Of a DNA stretch of 64,000 bases, positions 37,631 through 64,000 are shown in pieces (the first letter of the stretch is position 1; each line of letters starts with the position of its first letter). The DNA is taken from positions 53,416,117 through 53,480,116 of the forward strand of contig CM019236.1 of assembly GCA_009741485.1 (NCBI GenBank). The letters run 5' to 3'. The position numbers and the translations under genes are program-made. The notes under the pieces were generated by a model that was not told where the DNA came from, made no database searches, and saw only the letters and a list, made by a program, of their open reading frames with translations. The stretch comes from Malurus cyaneus samueli. Lineage: Eukaryota > Chordata > Aves > Passeriformes > Maluridae.

Positions 37631-40600
37631 ATTTTCCCAATTGCAAGCTGAAAAACAAAAAACATCCTTCAAATATGGAAAATTAGAAAATTCCTTGGGT
37701 TTTATTCTTATTTTTATCTTATCTTTATTGCTTTAAAATATTCTACGGATATGTTTCTCATACTATGAAGCTACAGAATGGCTTTCATAATGGAAACTTT
37801 CAAACATCCTTTTGAGAGACCTCAAAAGTTATGTACCATTAATTCCTCATCCTCTTCATTTTTTTTCAGAAATGTTCAGTGAAAATATGATACATATTGG
37901 AATCAAGCCTACAGGATCTACAAGTGTTATTGCCTCTTTGGCAGTGTTATTGCAAATGGTGGTGTCTGGATGCTCAAGGAACCTGGGGGAAGGCAGCTGA
38001 CTGCAGGATACTGCCGGTGCTCTTTGGCCAAGAATATGTGTCAACATGTTCTTGTTGGCAGAAAGATTCTTCAGGTTGAAACCTCTATTTTCCAGCAAGA
38101 ATATGAGGAATATTTCCTCCATGGGAGAACTTCCATTATCTGAAAATGTAATGTATATTTTCTTATGCATAGGTGAGATATTGAACATCACAGTCATGGA
38201 AGATTTGCACGTGGAAAAGTATTCCTCACTGAGTAGTCAAATAGCTGCTTGTTTGCAGCCTCCTAGAGCATGGTGACCTGCGTGTATGGCCTGTGAACAC
38301 ATTGGGTCATAGTAAGATACATGAGCACACACAGAGATGATAATAAACTGTTACTTGGCTTGCATTTATTTATCTGCAAACAGGACCCTGAAGGACATGA
38401 ATTTCTGTTCTTGAAACTAGGGCTGGAAGAAGACTTGTCATGAAAATAATGATTTATATTTGCTATGAATGGTTACTGCTATTCACAGGATCCAGTTTCT
38501 TTTAGCCTTTCTGACAATGATAATCAATTTCCTAGACGTGTCTCTGGTGAGCTTCTCTGTCTTCATTTCAGATGCCACCATGGGCATGCAGACAACATGC
38601 AAGAGCTACATGTGGGTAGGTAATGGTCTCTGCAGGGTTTGAGTAGCTCTGTAGCTCTCTATCTTCTGAAAATCATTTTGCAGTTGCTACAACCACATTC
38701 ACCTGTTCTGGTTTTGCTCATCCTGGACAGCGAGTGTAGGTGACAAGCTAGAGATGTTTCCCCCATGTACTGCCACCAGATGGCAAAACATCTACCAGTG
38801 TCATTCCCAAGCCTGCTCACCAGCACCACAGACTGGAGATGAGGCTGCAGGAGAGGGAAGCGTGGCGGTGCAAGGCAGAACATGCAACTGCTCCTATTAG
38901 GCATGGAACATTTCAAAACGTCCCTGCCACTCATTGGGCCTATGAATCACCTGGGCAAGGAGGCACGAAGGTAACCTGCCCTTACTGTTGTGCTGTCCTT
39001 AGCTGTGTCCGGGCAACATGCTTGCACAAAGGAACAAGCTCAGAGAAGACAGACAAGGATGACATGATCATGATGCTCAGAAGAGTCCTATTGTAAAGGA
39101 TGTTGAACACCCTAGGAAATATACCTCTCCTTCAAACCTGGCTTCTCACAGATCTTACTGGTTTTGGCCTAGGTCTCCCTAGGAAGTTCAGGTTTTGGAA
39201 TTGTCAACAATTTAAGCACTGATCCATTAAGACTGACTCCCACCAAGTCGACTTCGTTATACAGTAACCAATAATGTGGAAGACAGTGATCAAGGTAATG
39301 TTATACTTACGATTTGTTTAACCCTGGGTGTTTTCAGTTCTATCCCAGCAGCAATCTCAAGAGATTTCAGGGTTGCCATGAAATGTTAGTTAATCCTAGA
39401 TGGCTTGCTGAGCACCAGAATGAAAAATTAATAACTGTACATGTACAGAAGGGGATATTTTCTTTTTGAGGGTAGGTAAGTACTGCACAACTGAACAACT
39501 TCAAAAAAGGAGGGTTAAATAATTTCCCTCCATTTTGGAAAAAGAGTTGAGTCCTGAAAAGATTTTTCTCAGCCTAGAAAGATCAGTAATCACTGTACTT
39601 ATGCATGGGACTAGGCTTTCCAGGTACATTCACTCTAGGGATGCTGACTGGGTTAAATACAACTCCCTTCCTCTCTAACAAGACAAACAGGGGAAGGACT
39701 TGGGTTTTGTCCAGATTGGAATTAAGAATTAACACTGAACTATTCCATACCTAAGGCCCTTCCAGACATGCCCCATTCTGCCCCAAACCTGTAAGATTCA
39801 AGAGGATATTGTCCAGAAGAAGGGAGTGTTGCTAGCTGCTGAGCCATGTTTCCTAGGAAGGTGACCTTTGTCCTTCAAAACCTGTGGAGCTTCACATGGA
39901 ATTTGAGCTCTTGAATTCTTTTCTCTTTTGATTTCATGCCAAGCCTCCAGTGGTTGTAGGCTTTGATTCAACCGGATTGAGAAGTATAAATAAATAAATC
40001 TTTTTTCCATTTTGAACTTAACTATATATCTCAAAGATAATGATGCCTCCATAATAGATATTGTCAAATATCTGCTCATTTCATTCTTGTATATTCTCTT
40101 CCATAACTCTGTCATCCTTGTTATTCTCATATGCAAGTTGTCATAATGAAATCCATATTCACCCTAGCTAACATTTGGATGATCTTTATTTTTGTTTATT
40201 TTTTTTAATTGCCTGATGTCCTTGCAGCCATTTTCTACATGTATCACAGAGAGTTCTGCCTTGTGCTTGTATCAGCTGCACCTTTCTCATCAAGCAGTGA
40301 TATTGAAAGGCCAAGAAATGCAAATCTTCAAAGCACTGAATAATCACATTGGCAGTGGGGGTGCTATTTTCACAGCAATTTTACCACCCACATAGACATT
40401 TAGATGCTATGTTACACTTGAGAGAAACCTTTGCAAAAATTGTTATGATAGCTACACAAACACCCATTTTTTTAACTTCTTTGATAGGCAGGATTATATT
40501 ATAAACATTACAAGACAAGAGATACAGGTTATCAGCATGGGTAAAATGTTGAATGTGGTTGGCCTGTTGCTTCCTTTCCTCACCTGCTAAGCAACAGATA

Positions 40601-40800
40601 AATCTAATGTCTACCTCAGGGACTCAGCACTATTAGCAGCGCAAAGCAGCTGGCTTCTCTCTGGCTGACTGAACTTCCAGGAATGCTCCCTGAAAGATAT
40701 GAAGGGGGTTAGAGATGGAGGTCTGTTGTTTTATAAGTCCGACATTTCAATAATTCGTGCTCTGGGTTTAGTTGGGGCTTTTTTTTTGGGTGATTTTTTT

Positions 40801-40956
40801 CCTTCACGTAGGATCGTGGAAGTTTGGCATCAGCAGTGAAGTTAATGAAGGTGCTTTCAATCCCATAATCAATCCAGATAGTCTATGAAGATATTGAACA
40901 ATGTGGAGCCCGGTATTGATCCCTGGCAGACCCCAACTGGAGACAGGCTGCCAGCC
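40801..40956 (-). mobile_element. CR1 reverse-transcriptase remnant (right arm)
   Basis: Mirror of 34525-34680; read on the minus strand it shows the same short CR1 ORF2 C-terminal blocks. Broken and non-functional. Confidence 0.7.
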
Positions 40957-43900
40957 TGAGTAAAGTTAATGACCATTTATTCCACCCATCAGTGTAAAGA
41001 GGTGCACAACTCCCATGACAAGCCAAATATGTGTGAGGTGGGTTTACTAGTCCTTTTAATATTACTAAAAACCTGTTATTTGAAAGAAGAAAAGCCCTAC
41101 AGGTGCTTTAAGTACTCTTACAGTCTATATACAACTCTGCTGCTGTAACACAATGGGCCATTGATAATGATACAGTAGCAAGGCATAAAGCCTAAATACC
41201 AGACTGAAACTTAAGTCCAAAGGGATTTCCCTCTTTAGTGTGTGAAGTGACTTCTCTGGATCTCCATGTTTTTCATGGTGAAATGGTTCTAATGACGATC
41301 ACTTACTTTCTAAACTCCTTTCTGCAGGCGGAAAAGGCTGTATAAGAGGTAGAGGACCTTGTTATTACGTAGATCATCAAGGAGCACCCAAGGATGCTTT
41401 CATTTTACACATGTTTTATTTGCATAATCCAAAGATTAAGTGCATATTAGCTGCCCTTGTGTCTGGAAATCTATGTTTCTTTGAGGGCAGTGATTACTTT
41501 CTGAGGTGTGTGGTTAGGAGGAATAACTGCAACTCTTGGTTTATCAGTGCATGGACAGCATGGAAAGAAGACAAGAGAGAGTACAAAGGCTGTTGCGGAA
41601 CCAACTTCTTTTTCAGTCTCAGATCTCATTGAAGTAATCCTCTGATCACTTCTTGTATTAAGTCATTGCTGATTGTTGCCAGAGGGGATAATATTGCCCA
41701 TTACACAGTCACTTGGAGTTAAACATGGAAAGTCTGGTTTTTTTGCATGCTGAATTCCTTATTGCATTGTCCACTTGACAAGATACCTTGTTTGGTTGGG
41801 GTTGTTGCTGTTTTCTAATATCTCAAACCATTTTCTGTCTTTATGGGCTACACAATATATTATGCCTATTTCTTAGGACTGAAGTGATTCCTGGCAGTTA
41901 TCACTTTCAGTGCAGTATAAATAGGAAATTTCAAAAAATGAGTAACTGAAAAACTTCAAAAGCAAAAAGCACTATTTGGAATATCTCAAGTCAAGAGAAA
42001 AAATTTATTGTTAGCTTTTGACCTTTCAGAGAGCATGTATCACCATAGTTCTTTGCATTCTGCATGTACTACCACTGAGAAAAATACACAGTGCCTTCTG
42101 AAAATGAACTGCAATAACAGTTATGTGAACATGACAGAGCAGCCTGCTGCTTTGGGGCAAGGCTCTGTCATGCTGCAAAAATATGTGAAAGCAAGGAAAA
42201 TATTAAGCATGTTTTTGGAAAGTTTTCTCCTTTTCCTTCCCAGTCCTCTTTGTCTGAATTGCCTGTACTGTGTTGAAACTGTTGTAACTTCACAAAAGCG
42301 TAAAAGCTCTGGGATGTCCTGAACATGACTGGGATATTGTTGAACTGCCTCTCTTTCCAAGTCAGTTTGACTACCACGTTTCTTTCTCTAGGCTGGAGCT
42401 AAGAGCTCCTGTGACAATGCTCTGCTGATTCAGATCTCTAAAGAAGGAAACTTTGATGGACAAGATGAGGACTTATTTTTACCAACTTTCACAAGCATCA
42501 CTGAAATTAATATTTTCATATAGGTTTGCAAGCTCTGTTAGAAGCAAACATTTTAGCAACCTTAATTCCAGCCTTATGGCAGAAGAAAGTTCTATGAACA
42601 GTTTAAAAATACCACAAATTTTGATATGTGCTCTCAGTGGTGAATACAACACATCTAAGGACAATGTAAGTTGTCATGCTAGCATGATTACACAGCAAAG
42701 TAAGTTTACCATAGACAGATTATTTTTCTCTAAAAGTCTGACTAAAAAGTAAAGATTAAAAATAACAAGCTCAGGATGCCCATGCAGAGTACTGTAGTGT
42801 GTACATACTGTAGTGTGATATGGGGCTTCCCCTCCCACTCCTGCTCCCATGTATCTGGCTATTGCACAATGTTTTTCCATCCTGCAAACTCTCCCGCCAT
42901 TAGCCTTGCTTTGCAATTCTGGGACAGAAGCACAGATTGTGTCTGCGCTGTGTTTCAGACACCGGCCTGAATTCACACTCCTGTTGTGCTTGCAACTTCT
43001 GAAGACATACCTAGACATACCCTGAACACAGCAGGAAGAAAAAAGCTTGGGCTCCACACTAAGGCTGAATGTAGGTCTAAGCACATCTTCACTGTGGTGG
43101 ATATTAATAACAATACCACTCACAGAATTACTCCTGCATATCCGATCACTGGCTTCTTGCTACAAGCTGGCTCCGTCGTCCTTCCAGAAATGACATTGGC
43201 CTGTCATTGGCACCACAAATGACAGTGATATTTTCATCATCTTGGACACTCTGGAGCAAAAAATATGAACACAGCCAAGTCAGGGTTTCAGACTTTCTCT
43301 GTGGCTCAACTAATAGCAACTGCACCAATAGCTGCGCCCAGCTGCTGCTGGAGGAACAGCGTGCTCATGGTGATGAGAAAAGACTGCTGAACTGAAACTA
43401 AGTTGCCCTAAATATTTGAGAGTAACACTTTTTTGCTGGAACAGAGTGCATGGGTCTCAGCTATGTGGTTATGAAACACCTGTTTGATCATGTAAAGATA
43501 TATAAGGCCAAAAAAAGGTGAAAGTCTGCAGAAAGAAAACATTGCTGCCTTTTTGGTATGTCTTATAGTAAACAAATCCAGTTTCAAGAGACAATTTGAT
43601 CATGCATGCAGCAAAGCCAAAGGCAAAGCCAGCTCCTGAACCTTGGCAAGACTATTATTTAGTGCTAATCTGTTTACATAATAAAAAAAAATCATTTGAC
43701 AAAATTACTTGGACAACCATTTTTTAAAGGACAAATTATTATTTATGGTTAATGCAATTAACACGAAGGAAAACTATATAGCTGACCAGGCACTATAACT
43801 ATATGTGGAACACCAAAAAAGAAATCATGGCATTCTTGAGAGCAATAACATTTTTCTACTATCCTATCAGTATGGGCTAAGACATTCAGATCTTAGTATC

Positions 43901-44344
43901 AGGGTTTATTCCTCATTGGTTTGGTCATTCAGAAGATATTGCATTCCTAAAGACAAACAATATTTCATGATCACAGTCAGTCATCTGAATTTCCAAAGCA
44001 GCTGAATTGCAATTGTAGTAAAAATATGGGATAGAAATCACTTCCAATTTTGCAAGGTGAGTGCATATCAAGTAAGTGCACTAGTCCTGCCCATGGGAAA
44101 AAAACGATAATGTCTCAAACACTGGGGTGTAGATAAATTGGCACTGAGATTTTCAACTGAGATTCAAACATGGTGTCAGAGAATGGTCAGGGTTGCGCAT
44201 ACTCCTACATATTACTGTTATTATTGGTTGCATAAGGATAGCTACAGATTTTTACCCTTGTTTTGATGACCCCATGGTCTTATTTTCTGCAGCAATTATA
44301 AACACCTGACTTGGGAACTCTTCTGCCCTTGCAAATCCTGAAGG

Positions 44345-44700
44345 TCATATGGAATCACATGAAAAACAGAATATATGGGGTTGGAAGAGACCACAGTGGG
44401 TCATTTGGTCCAACCTGACTGCTCAAACAGGGTCATCCCAGGGCACATGGCACAGATTTGGGTCCAGATGGTTGCTGAGTATCCCCAGTGAGGGAGACTC
44501 CACACTCTCTCTGGGCAATCTGTTCCAGTGCTTAGTCACCCGTACAGTAAATTCTTCCTCATGTTCAGGTGGAACTTCTCCTACATCACTTTCTGCCTGT
44601 TGCCCCTTGTCCTATTGCTTGTCACCAGTGCGTAGAGCCTGGCTCCATCCTCTTGGCACCCTTCTTGCACATACTCACAGACCTCATTGATAAGGTCCCA
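44345..44700 (-). mobile_element. CR1 LINE 3' fragment next to ALDH7A1 promoter
   Basis: The plus strand reads 'gggttggaagagaccacagt', 'ttggtccaacctgactgctc' and 'ctgggcaatctgttccagtg', the complement of a CR1 tail. It ends only about 100 bp from the ALDH7A1 CpG island. Confidence 0.9.
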
Positions 44701-44829
44701 TCTCAGTCGCCCCTTCCCAAAAAGAAGAGGACTAGGGGTGGATTCCGGAAAGGACATGAACTGCGCTGTGCTGCCTCTGAGGGGTAAGGTGGCCCGGTCG
44801 GGAGGGCCCGGGGAGGCGAAGATGGTCCG

Positions 44830-45125
44830 GGGAGCCCTGTCAGGTGGGGGGTCAGGGAGCCGGAGTGGGCGGTCGCGGGGCCGTAGGGGTACCGGCAGGG
44901 AGCCTGTCAGGGGGTCCGTCAGGGGAGCCCGGTCAGGGAGCCTGTCAGGGAGCCCTGTCAGGGGGGCCCGGTCCAGGGGGCCCGCTCGAGGGCCCTGTCG
45001 GGGAGCCTGCAGGGGGGCCCGCTCAGGAGGAGCTGTCAGGGGGCGGGTCAAGGGAGCCCTGTCAGGGAGGTCCCGTCAGGGAGCCCCGTCAGGGGGCCCG
45101 CTCAGGGGCCCGGTCAGGCGGGATC
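44830..45125 (+). repeat. G+C-rich minisatellite in ALDH7A1 promoter
   Basis: Roughly 15-20 degenerate units of about 14-17 bp on the pattern GGGAGCCCTGTCAG or GGGGCCCGCTCAG. It is stop-free in several frames, giving spurious Gly/Arg/Ser-rich open frames. G runs throughout could form G-quadruplexes. It ends about 170 bp before the ALDH7A1 short-form start codon. Confidence 0.85.
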
Positions 45126-45299
45126 AGAGGGGCCCGCCGGCGGCGGGGCGGGGGGCGCGGGCCCGGCGCCGCCATGGCCGAGGGCGGGCGGAGCGCGACC
45201 GCCATTGCCCGCCCCCCCCGCCCGCCGGCCGTTGGGCTTCGCCGCGCCTTCGCTGCGCTGCTGCCGCTGCCGCGGACAGGGCCTTCGCCGGCCGCCGCC

Positions 45300-60594
<15,295 letters not shown>

Positions 60595-61045
60595 CAACCT
60601 TAGGAATGGCTGTGCTATGAACCGTCCTAGTATTTCAGAATCAAGCAGCTCCTAAGCATCATGGGGATAAAAATTAATTGTCTGAAACCAATTCTGTCAG
60701 AAAATCAGCTACTCTAAAATTGCTTCACTTTATATGTATAAATTTACTAACATAGTCTGCAAATGAGAAATATGTGGTCTTTGGGAAGAAGGGAGGGTGG
60801 CTAAGACTAACAACCTTGGGTTCAGGTGGCCTGGGTAACCTGTTGCCTTAACACTGTATTTCAGTACCAGCACTGCCTATCCCTCCCCACCTTTTGTCTG
60901 ATCCCCAGACCTCCAGCTATGAGGTCTGTGTTTCAAACTGTGTGCCAAGTTTCCTGCAGATAACTGCTGCTGTGGGGGATATTTGGGCTGCAGTACAGGG
61001 CTATTTTTCAATGCATAAATAAAGGTACATTTTGTGAGATACTTT
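60595..61045 (+). other. ALDH7A1: ALDH7A1 3' untranslated region
   Basis: Non-coding sequence from the TAA stop to the expected cleavage site just past the AATAAA. No second signal is nearer the stop codon. Confidence 0.8.
61018..61023 (+). terminator. ALDH7A1: Polyadenylation signal AATAAA
   Basis: A canonical hexamer about 425 bp after the stop codon, followed by GT/T-rich sequence ('tttgtgag' from about 61032), as expected for a cleavage site near 61040. Confidence 0.85.
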
Positions 61046-64000
61046 GAGCCTCTAATTTGTTTTATTCACTGGTTTTGAGCAGGAACATTCAGCTGACTGT
61101 CCATTTTCACACACTGAGCTGCTAGTTGGGAGAAGAATCACTGGGCTAAAGGCACTGCTTCAGTTTTCTTGCCACTCCTTCAGAAAGAGAAGAAAGGAGA
61201 TTTCCACATGTTGGGAGCTCTTGTGGCATCCTACGGCCAAACTGGCTGAAGGACTGGTGATGCAGTCAGAGGATGTATTTTTCCAGGGAAAATTTGTCAG
61301 GGCAAGGAACATTGTTTACATGCTTTTCACATCAATGGGAGTTTCTTGTGGCAGTTTCTGAGACTACAATGGCTCATTTAGGAGCTTTTGTCACGACTCA
61401 GGATGAGAAAAAAGAAAAAATGCTACTAGGCTGATTTTAGCTTTCCACAGAGAAATTTCTGAAGTTCTTAATGTATTGTTTTTGGGGATTCTTTTCCTCT
61501 CAATGCCGTGCACCAAGCTTCCACAATCTGAACATGGCAGAACTGTTCATTATGCACTCAGATGCTAGGAGTTTGATTTGGCTATTGATTTATTTTAATG
61601 ATGTTTTAATAGCAATGCTGAGCAAACTGGGTTTAAAGTCCACCATATCACAATATCATATCTCCTTTCAGCTTTGTTTCTAATTCTAAAATGCATAGTG
61701 TTCAGAATTTTACCTATGTATTGCAGAAGGTATTTTGGGTGTCATGTTCTGTAGATCAAAACATTAGACAGCCAAAGCTTTTTTCCTACTGAATCTCTTA
61801 CTGTCAGGTGTATTCTCTCTTCTAGTTCTTTATGTTTGGCTATTTCATTAAAGAATGTTGTATGTTAGCACACATCAGAAACTGATGTGCCCTAAGCAGA
61901 CAATCACTAGCAGACAAGGCAAAGAAACAGTTCAATTCCCAAATTTAGTTGTTCAGTGAATAGCACAAGTTTGTAGAGATTGTACTCTTTAATGCTGTTC
62001 TGTGGCACTGAAAGTTACTATGAAACTCTCAACAATGAAAAATAAGTTCAAGAATTCTCTTTTCTTGCTGCTTATTAGAGTTTTTGGGTAGCCTCATGGC
62101 ACATCTGTTGTTCTTGAAAATACAAGTTCTTTTTAGGGAAAAATACTCTTTGAGAGTAAAATAATTTCTCAAGCCCAGTTGTTTAATTTACAGGAATAAA
62201 GTTGATTCTTCCATTTGGCTTTAGATATGCAAACTCAGTTTGTGAATGGAACAAAACTGGTATGGTGAGTTTGATGTTTGACTGGTCTTCAAATAATCAT
62301 CTGAAAATTAATACAAATTGAAAGAATGCACAGATGTGATCAAGAGGCGTGGCAAACATGCTGAACTTCTGAAGGTTAACTTTACATCTTGATACATAAT
62401 TCCTTCTTCAACACAAACTTTTGGGTAGCCTTACAGAGAACTCAGCTTGAAGTCCTTGTGTAACTGCCTCTGTGTGGTATGAGTAAGTGGGTTAGATCCA
62501 TGTTGTGTAGGCAGGGAATGAGCTCTCTCTAAGCAGGTTACAAGTTCAGCCCTGCTTTTGCTGAGTATGGGAATTGCTTTTCCAAAGATCTGCTATCTGC
62601 ATTGTTACTGGACTGCTAGTATGGCATTGGAGCAAGTTATCATAATGCTGCTTCTCTTTCTGGAAAGCTTTGTACTCCTTATATGTGGTGCAGCAAAATC
62701 TGCCAGAACTGGCTGGCGGAATGACTGCCAGTGAAGTGGCTTTTAAAGACTGCTGCAGATTGTAATATGTATTGGCAAGGATTTAAGCACCTGTAAGCAG
62801 TTATGATTATGATGAAGAATGGAGCTAAGGAGGCTTAAATATGCTATAAGCACCCAATTTCTCAATTTCTGTTTTTATTTGGAAAGTCCACTCAGGAGAT
62901 TGTAAACTTCATTACCCGTCAGTGGGTTATCTCACCCAAGAAAAGCAATTCTGAGAATTCGTATATGTCTTCGAGCTACTGGTATGTGCAACATAATAGA
63001 ACTTGCAGTTTTAATACAAATTCTATCAGCGTCTTCCACTGTTGCATAAACTTAATTACTGCTGAGTGTGTAACACCAGTGAATAACAAGTGTTAAATGA
63101 CACGTGATCAATAATTCATTTGTTAGCACAGTATTGCTTACTGTGAAATGACCTTGATGGGAACAGTCTTGCAAGTAACTTTCTTTCTCTTTGCCTTATT
63201 ATTGCCCAAAGAAAAATGACAATTCTACTAATATTTTTGCTGATATTATATTGCTTATAATATTTATGGCTTTTTAAAAAATGAATTGTGAGAATGGGAG
63301 CTGCAGGCTGCTTCTCTTCTATCCTCTTGTGTCCTATCACAGTTTCTTCTTGTGGAGTAGGCAATTTTCAGGAGCGAAGAATACTGCTTGCCAGTTTTAG
63401 GTCTCAGCTTGGGATTTTGCAGAAAGTGGTCTTGCAATGCTGAATTTAAAACAACTGGGAAAGTGTTCACTGTATTCTTTCAGTAGTATTGCACCAGCCC
63501 ATCCATGTTGTATCACGTTCTTTTCATGTGTTGTTTCTGTCATTCTATTCGCGTTTTTGCTGGATGGGTTCAAAACCACATGGCTGCCAATACTCTTAAT
63601 TTGTGGCAGCTGTATTTCTGTGTGAGAAATCATATGTGTATAGGTGCTGCATTCAAAACTCATTAGCTGTACCAATCCCTTCATGTTTCTCCATAAATCT
63701 CATTAGTAACTATTTGGAAAAGTGTAAATTACAGGAGACTTCTGTGCCTGGATTTTCTTCTGGATTGCTGGCTATTTTCGTCCTGCACGAAGGTGTTGGT
63801 CATGTATTGCACAAGTGTATCCTCTTATTTTCCTAGATGGAAGCAGAAAAAGAATTTAAGACTTTTGTAGGGGTAAAATGACTTATTCACATACAATCAA
63901 ATTCTTGAGTAAAAACAATGACTTAGTAAGGACATTTTTAGTGTCTTCCTAGTGTTTGGTATTCTTTAACCAGCAAGACATGCTTTCATGTGCTACATGC
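61046..64000. other. Downstream intergenic DNA, no gene recognised
   Basis: About 3 kb after ALDH7A1 with no exon, RNA gene or clear mobile element that I can support. Short open frames on both strands lack known motifs. Confidence 0.6.

Larger units (their letters stand above)
36957..38524. repeat. Segment S, copy 2 (1568 bp), spacer of the palindrome
   Basis: Same sequence as 20716-22277 in the same orientation. It starts 'tagcaggtgggatatgt' and ends 'ctgacaatgataat'. It is bounded on the left by the left arm and on the right by its reverse complement. It holds the purine tract, a minus-strand CR1 piece (about 37480-37630) and AT-rich unique sequence. This copy appears cleaner in homopolymers than copy 1. 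No gene is supported in it. Confidence 0.88.

Noticed and set aside
36385..39096. Pairs of identical small proteins on opposite strands (for example 85 codons at 36385-36642 and 38839-39096) as a duplicated gene family
   Set aside because: They are non-coding sequence mirrored by the inverted repeat; no homology or splice structure.

Overview
The window is vertebrate nuclear DNA, almost certainly from a bird. It carries many CR1 LINE fragments ending in the ATTCTGTG-type repeat, an LTR of a type common in avian genomes, and two intron-containing, highly conserved genes. These are the 5' coding exon of FEM1C (minus strand, near 4.1-4.6 kb) and a complete 18-exon ALDH7A1 (plus strand, 45.3-60.6 kb). 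From general knowledge both genes sit on the avian Z chromosome, so Z linkage is likely; this is inference and not visible in the sequence.

Layout. Positions 1-4077 are a FEM1C intron holding one ERV LTR. Positions 4078-4621 are the first coding exon of FEM1C, with a CpG-island promoter up to about 5.64 kb. Positions 6.2-20.6 kb are intergenic, with CR1 fragments and small repeats and no gene I can recognise. Positions 20.6-47.1 kb are structurally abnormal (see below). ALDH7A1 runs from 45.3 to 61.0 kb. Positions 61.0-64.0 kb are featureless downstream DNA. The two genes point away from each other and show no sign of working together: one is an E3 ligase substrate receptor, the other a lysine-catabolism dehydrogenase.

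The unusual part is 20.6-47.1 kb. A 1.57-kb segment, called S here (36957-38524), is flanked by 8.55-kb inverted arms (28407-36956 and 38525-47071). The arms include the ALDH7A1 promoter and exons 1-3, so the left arm carries a second, inverted copy of the 5' end of the gene. S also occurs at 20716-22277, where it is flanked by a different, 122-bp inverted repeat (20594-20715 / 22278-22399). Between the two structures, 22400-28406 is a third copy of about 6 kb of the arm, riddled with single-base insertions and deletions like an uncorrected long read. Each S copy is bounded on both sides by the same flank in opposite orientations. This is what an assembly graph produces when S exists in both orientations (inversion) or when chimeric fold-back reads are present. 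The simplest single-copy reading is unique DNA up to 20715, then S, then the right arm from 38525 into ALDH7A1. About 16 kb would then be false duplication, although a real palindrome cannot be excluded from sequence alone.

Both copies of the ALDH7A1 5' end are damaged, in different places: a 1-bp deletion in exon 1 of the main gene, and two 1-bp deletions in exon 2 of the inverted copy. Allowing for that one missing base, the 18 exons encode 511 residues from the internal start, the length of the human short form. The catalytic residues fall at the literature positions (N167, E268, C302, E399). I found no CRISPR, RNA gene or novel multi-gene system; the inverted-repeat complex is the feature that deserves follow-up.
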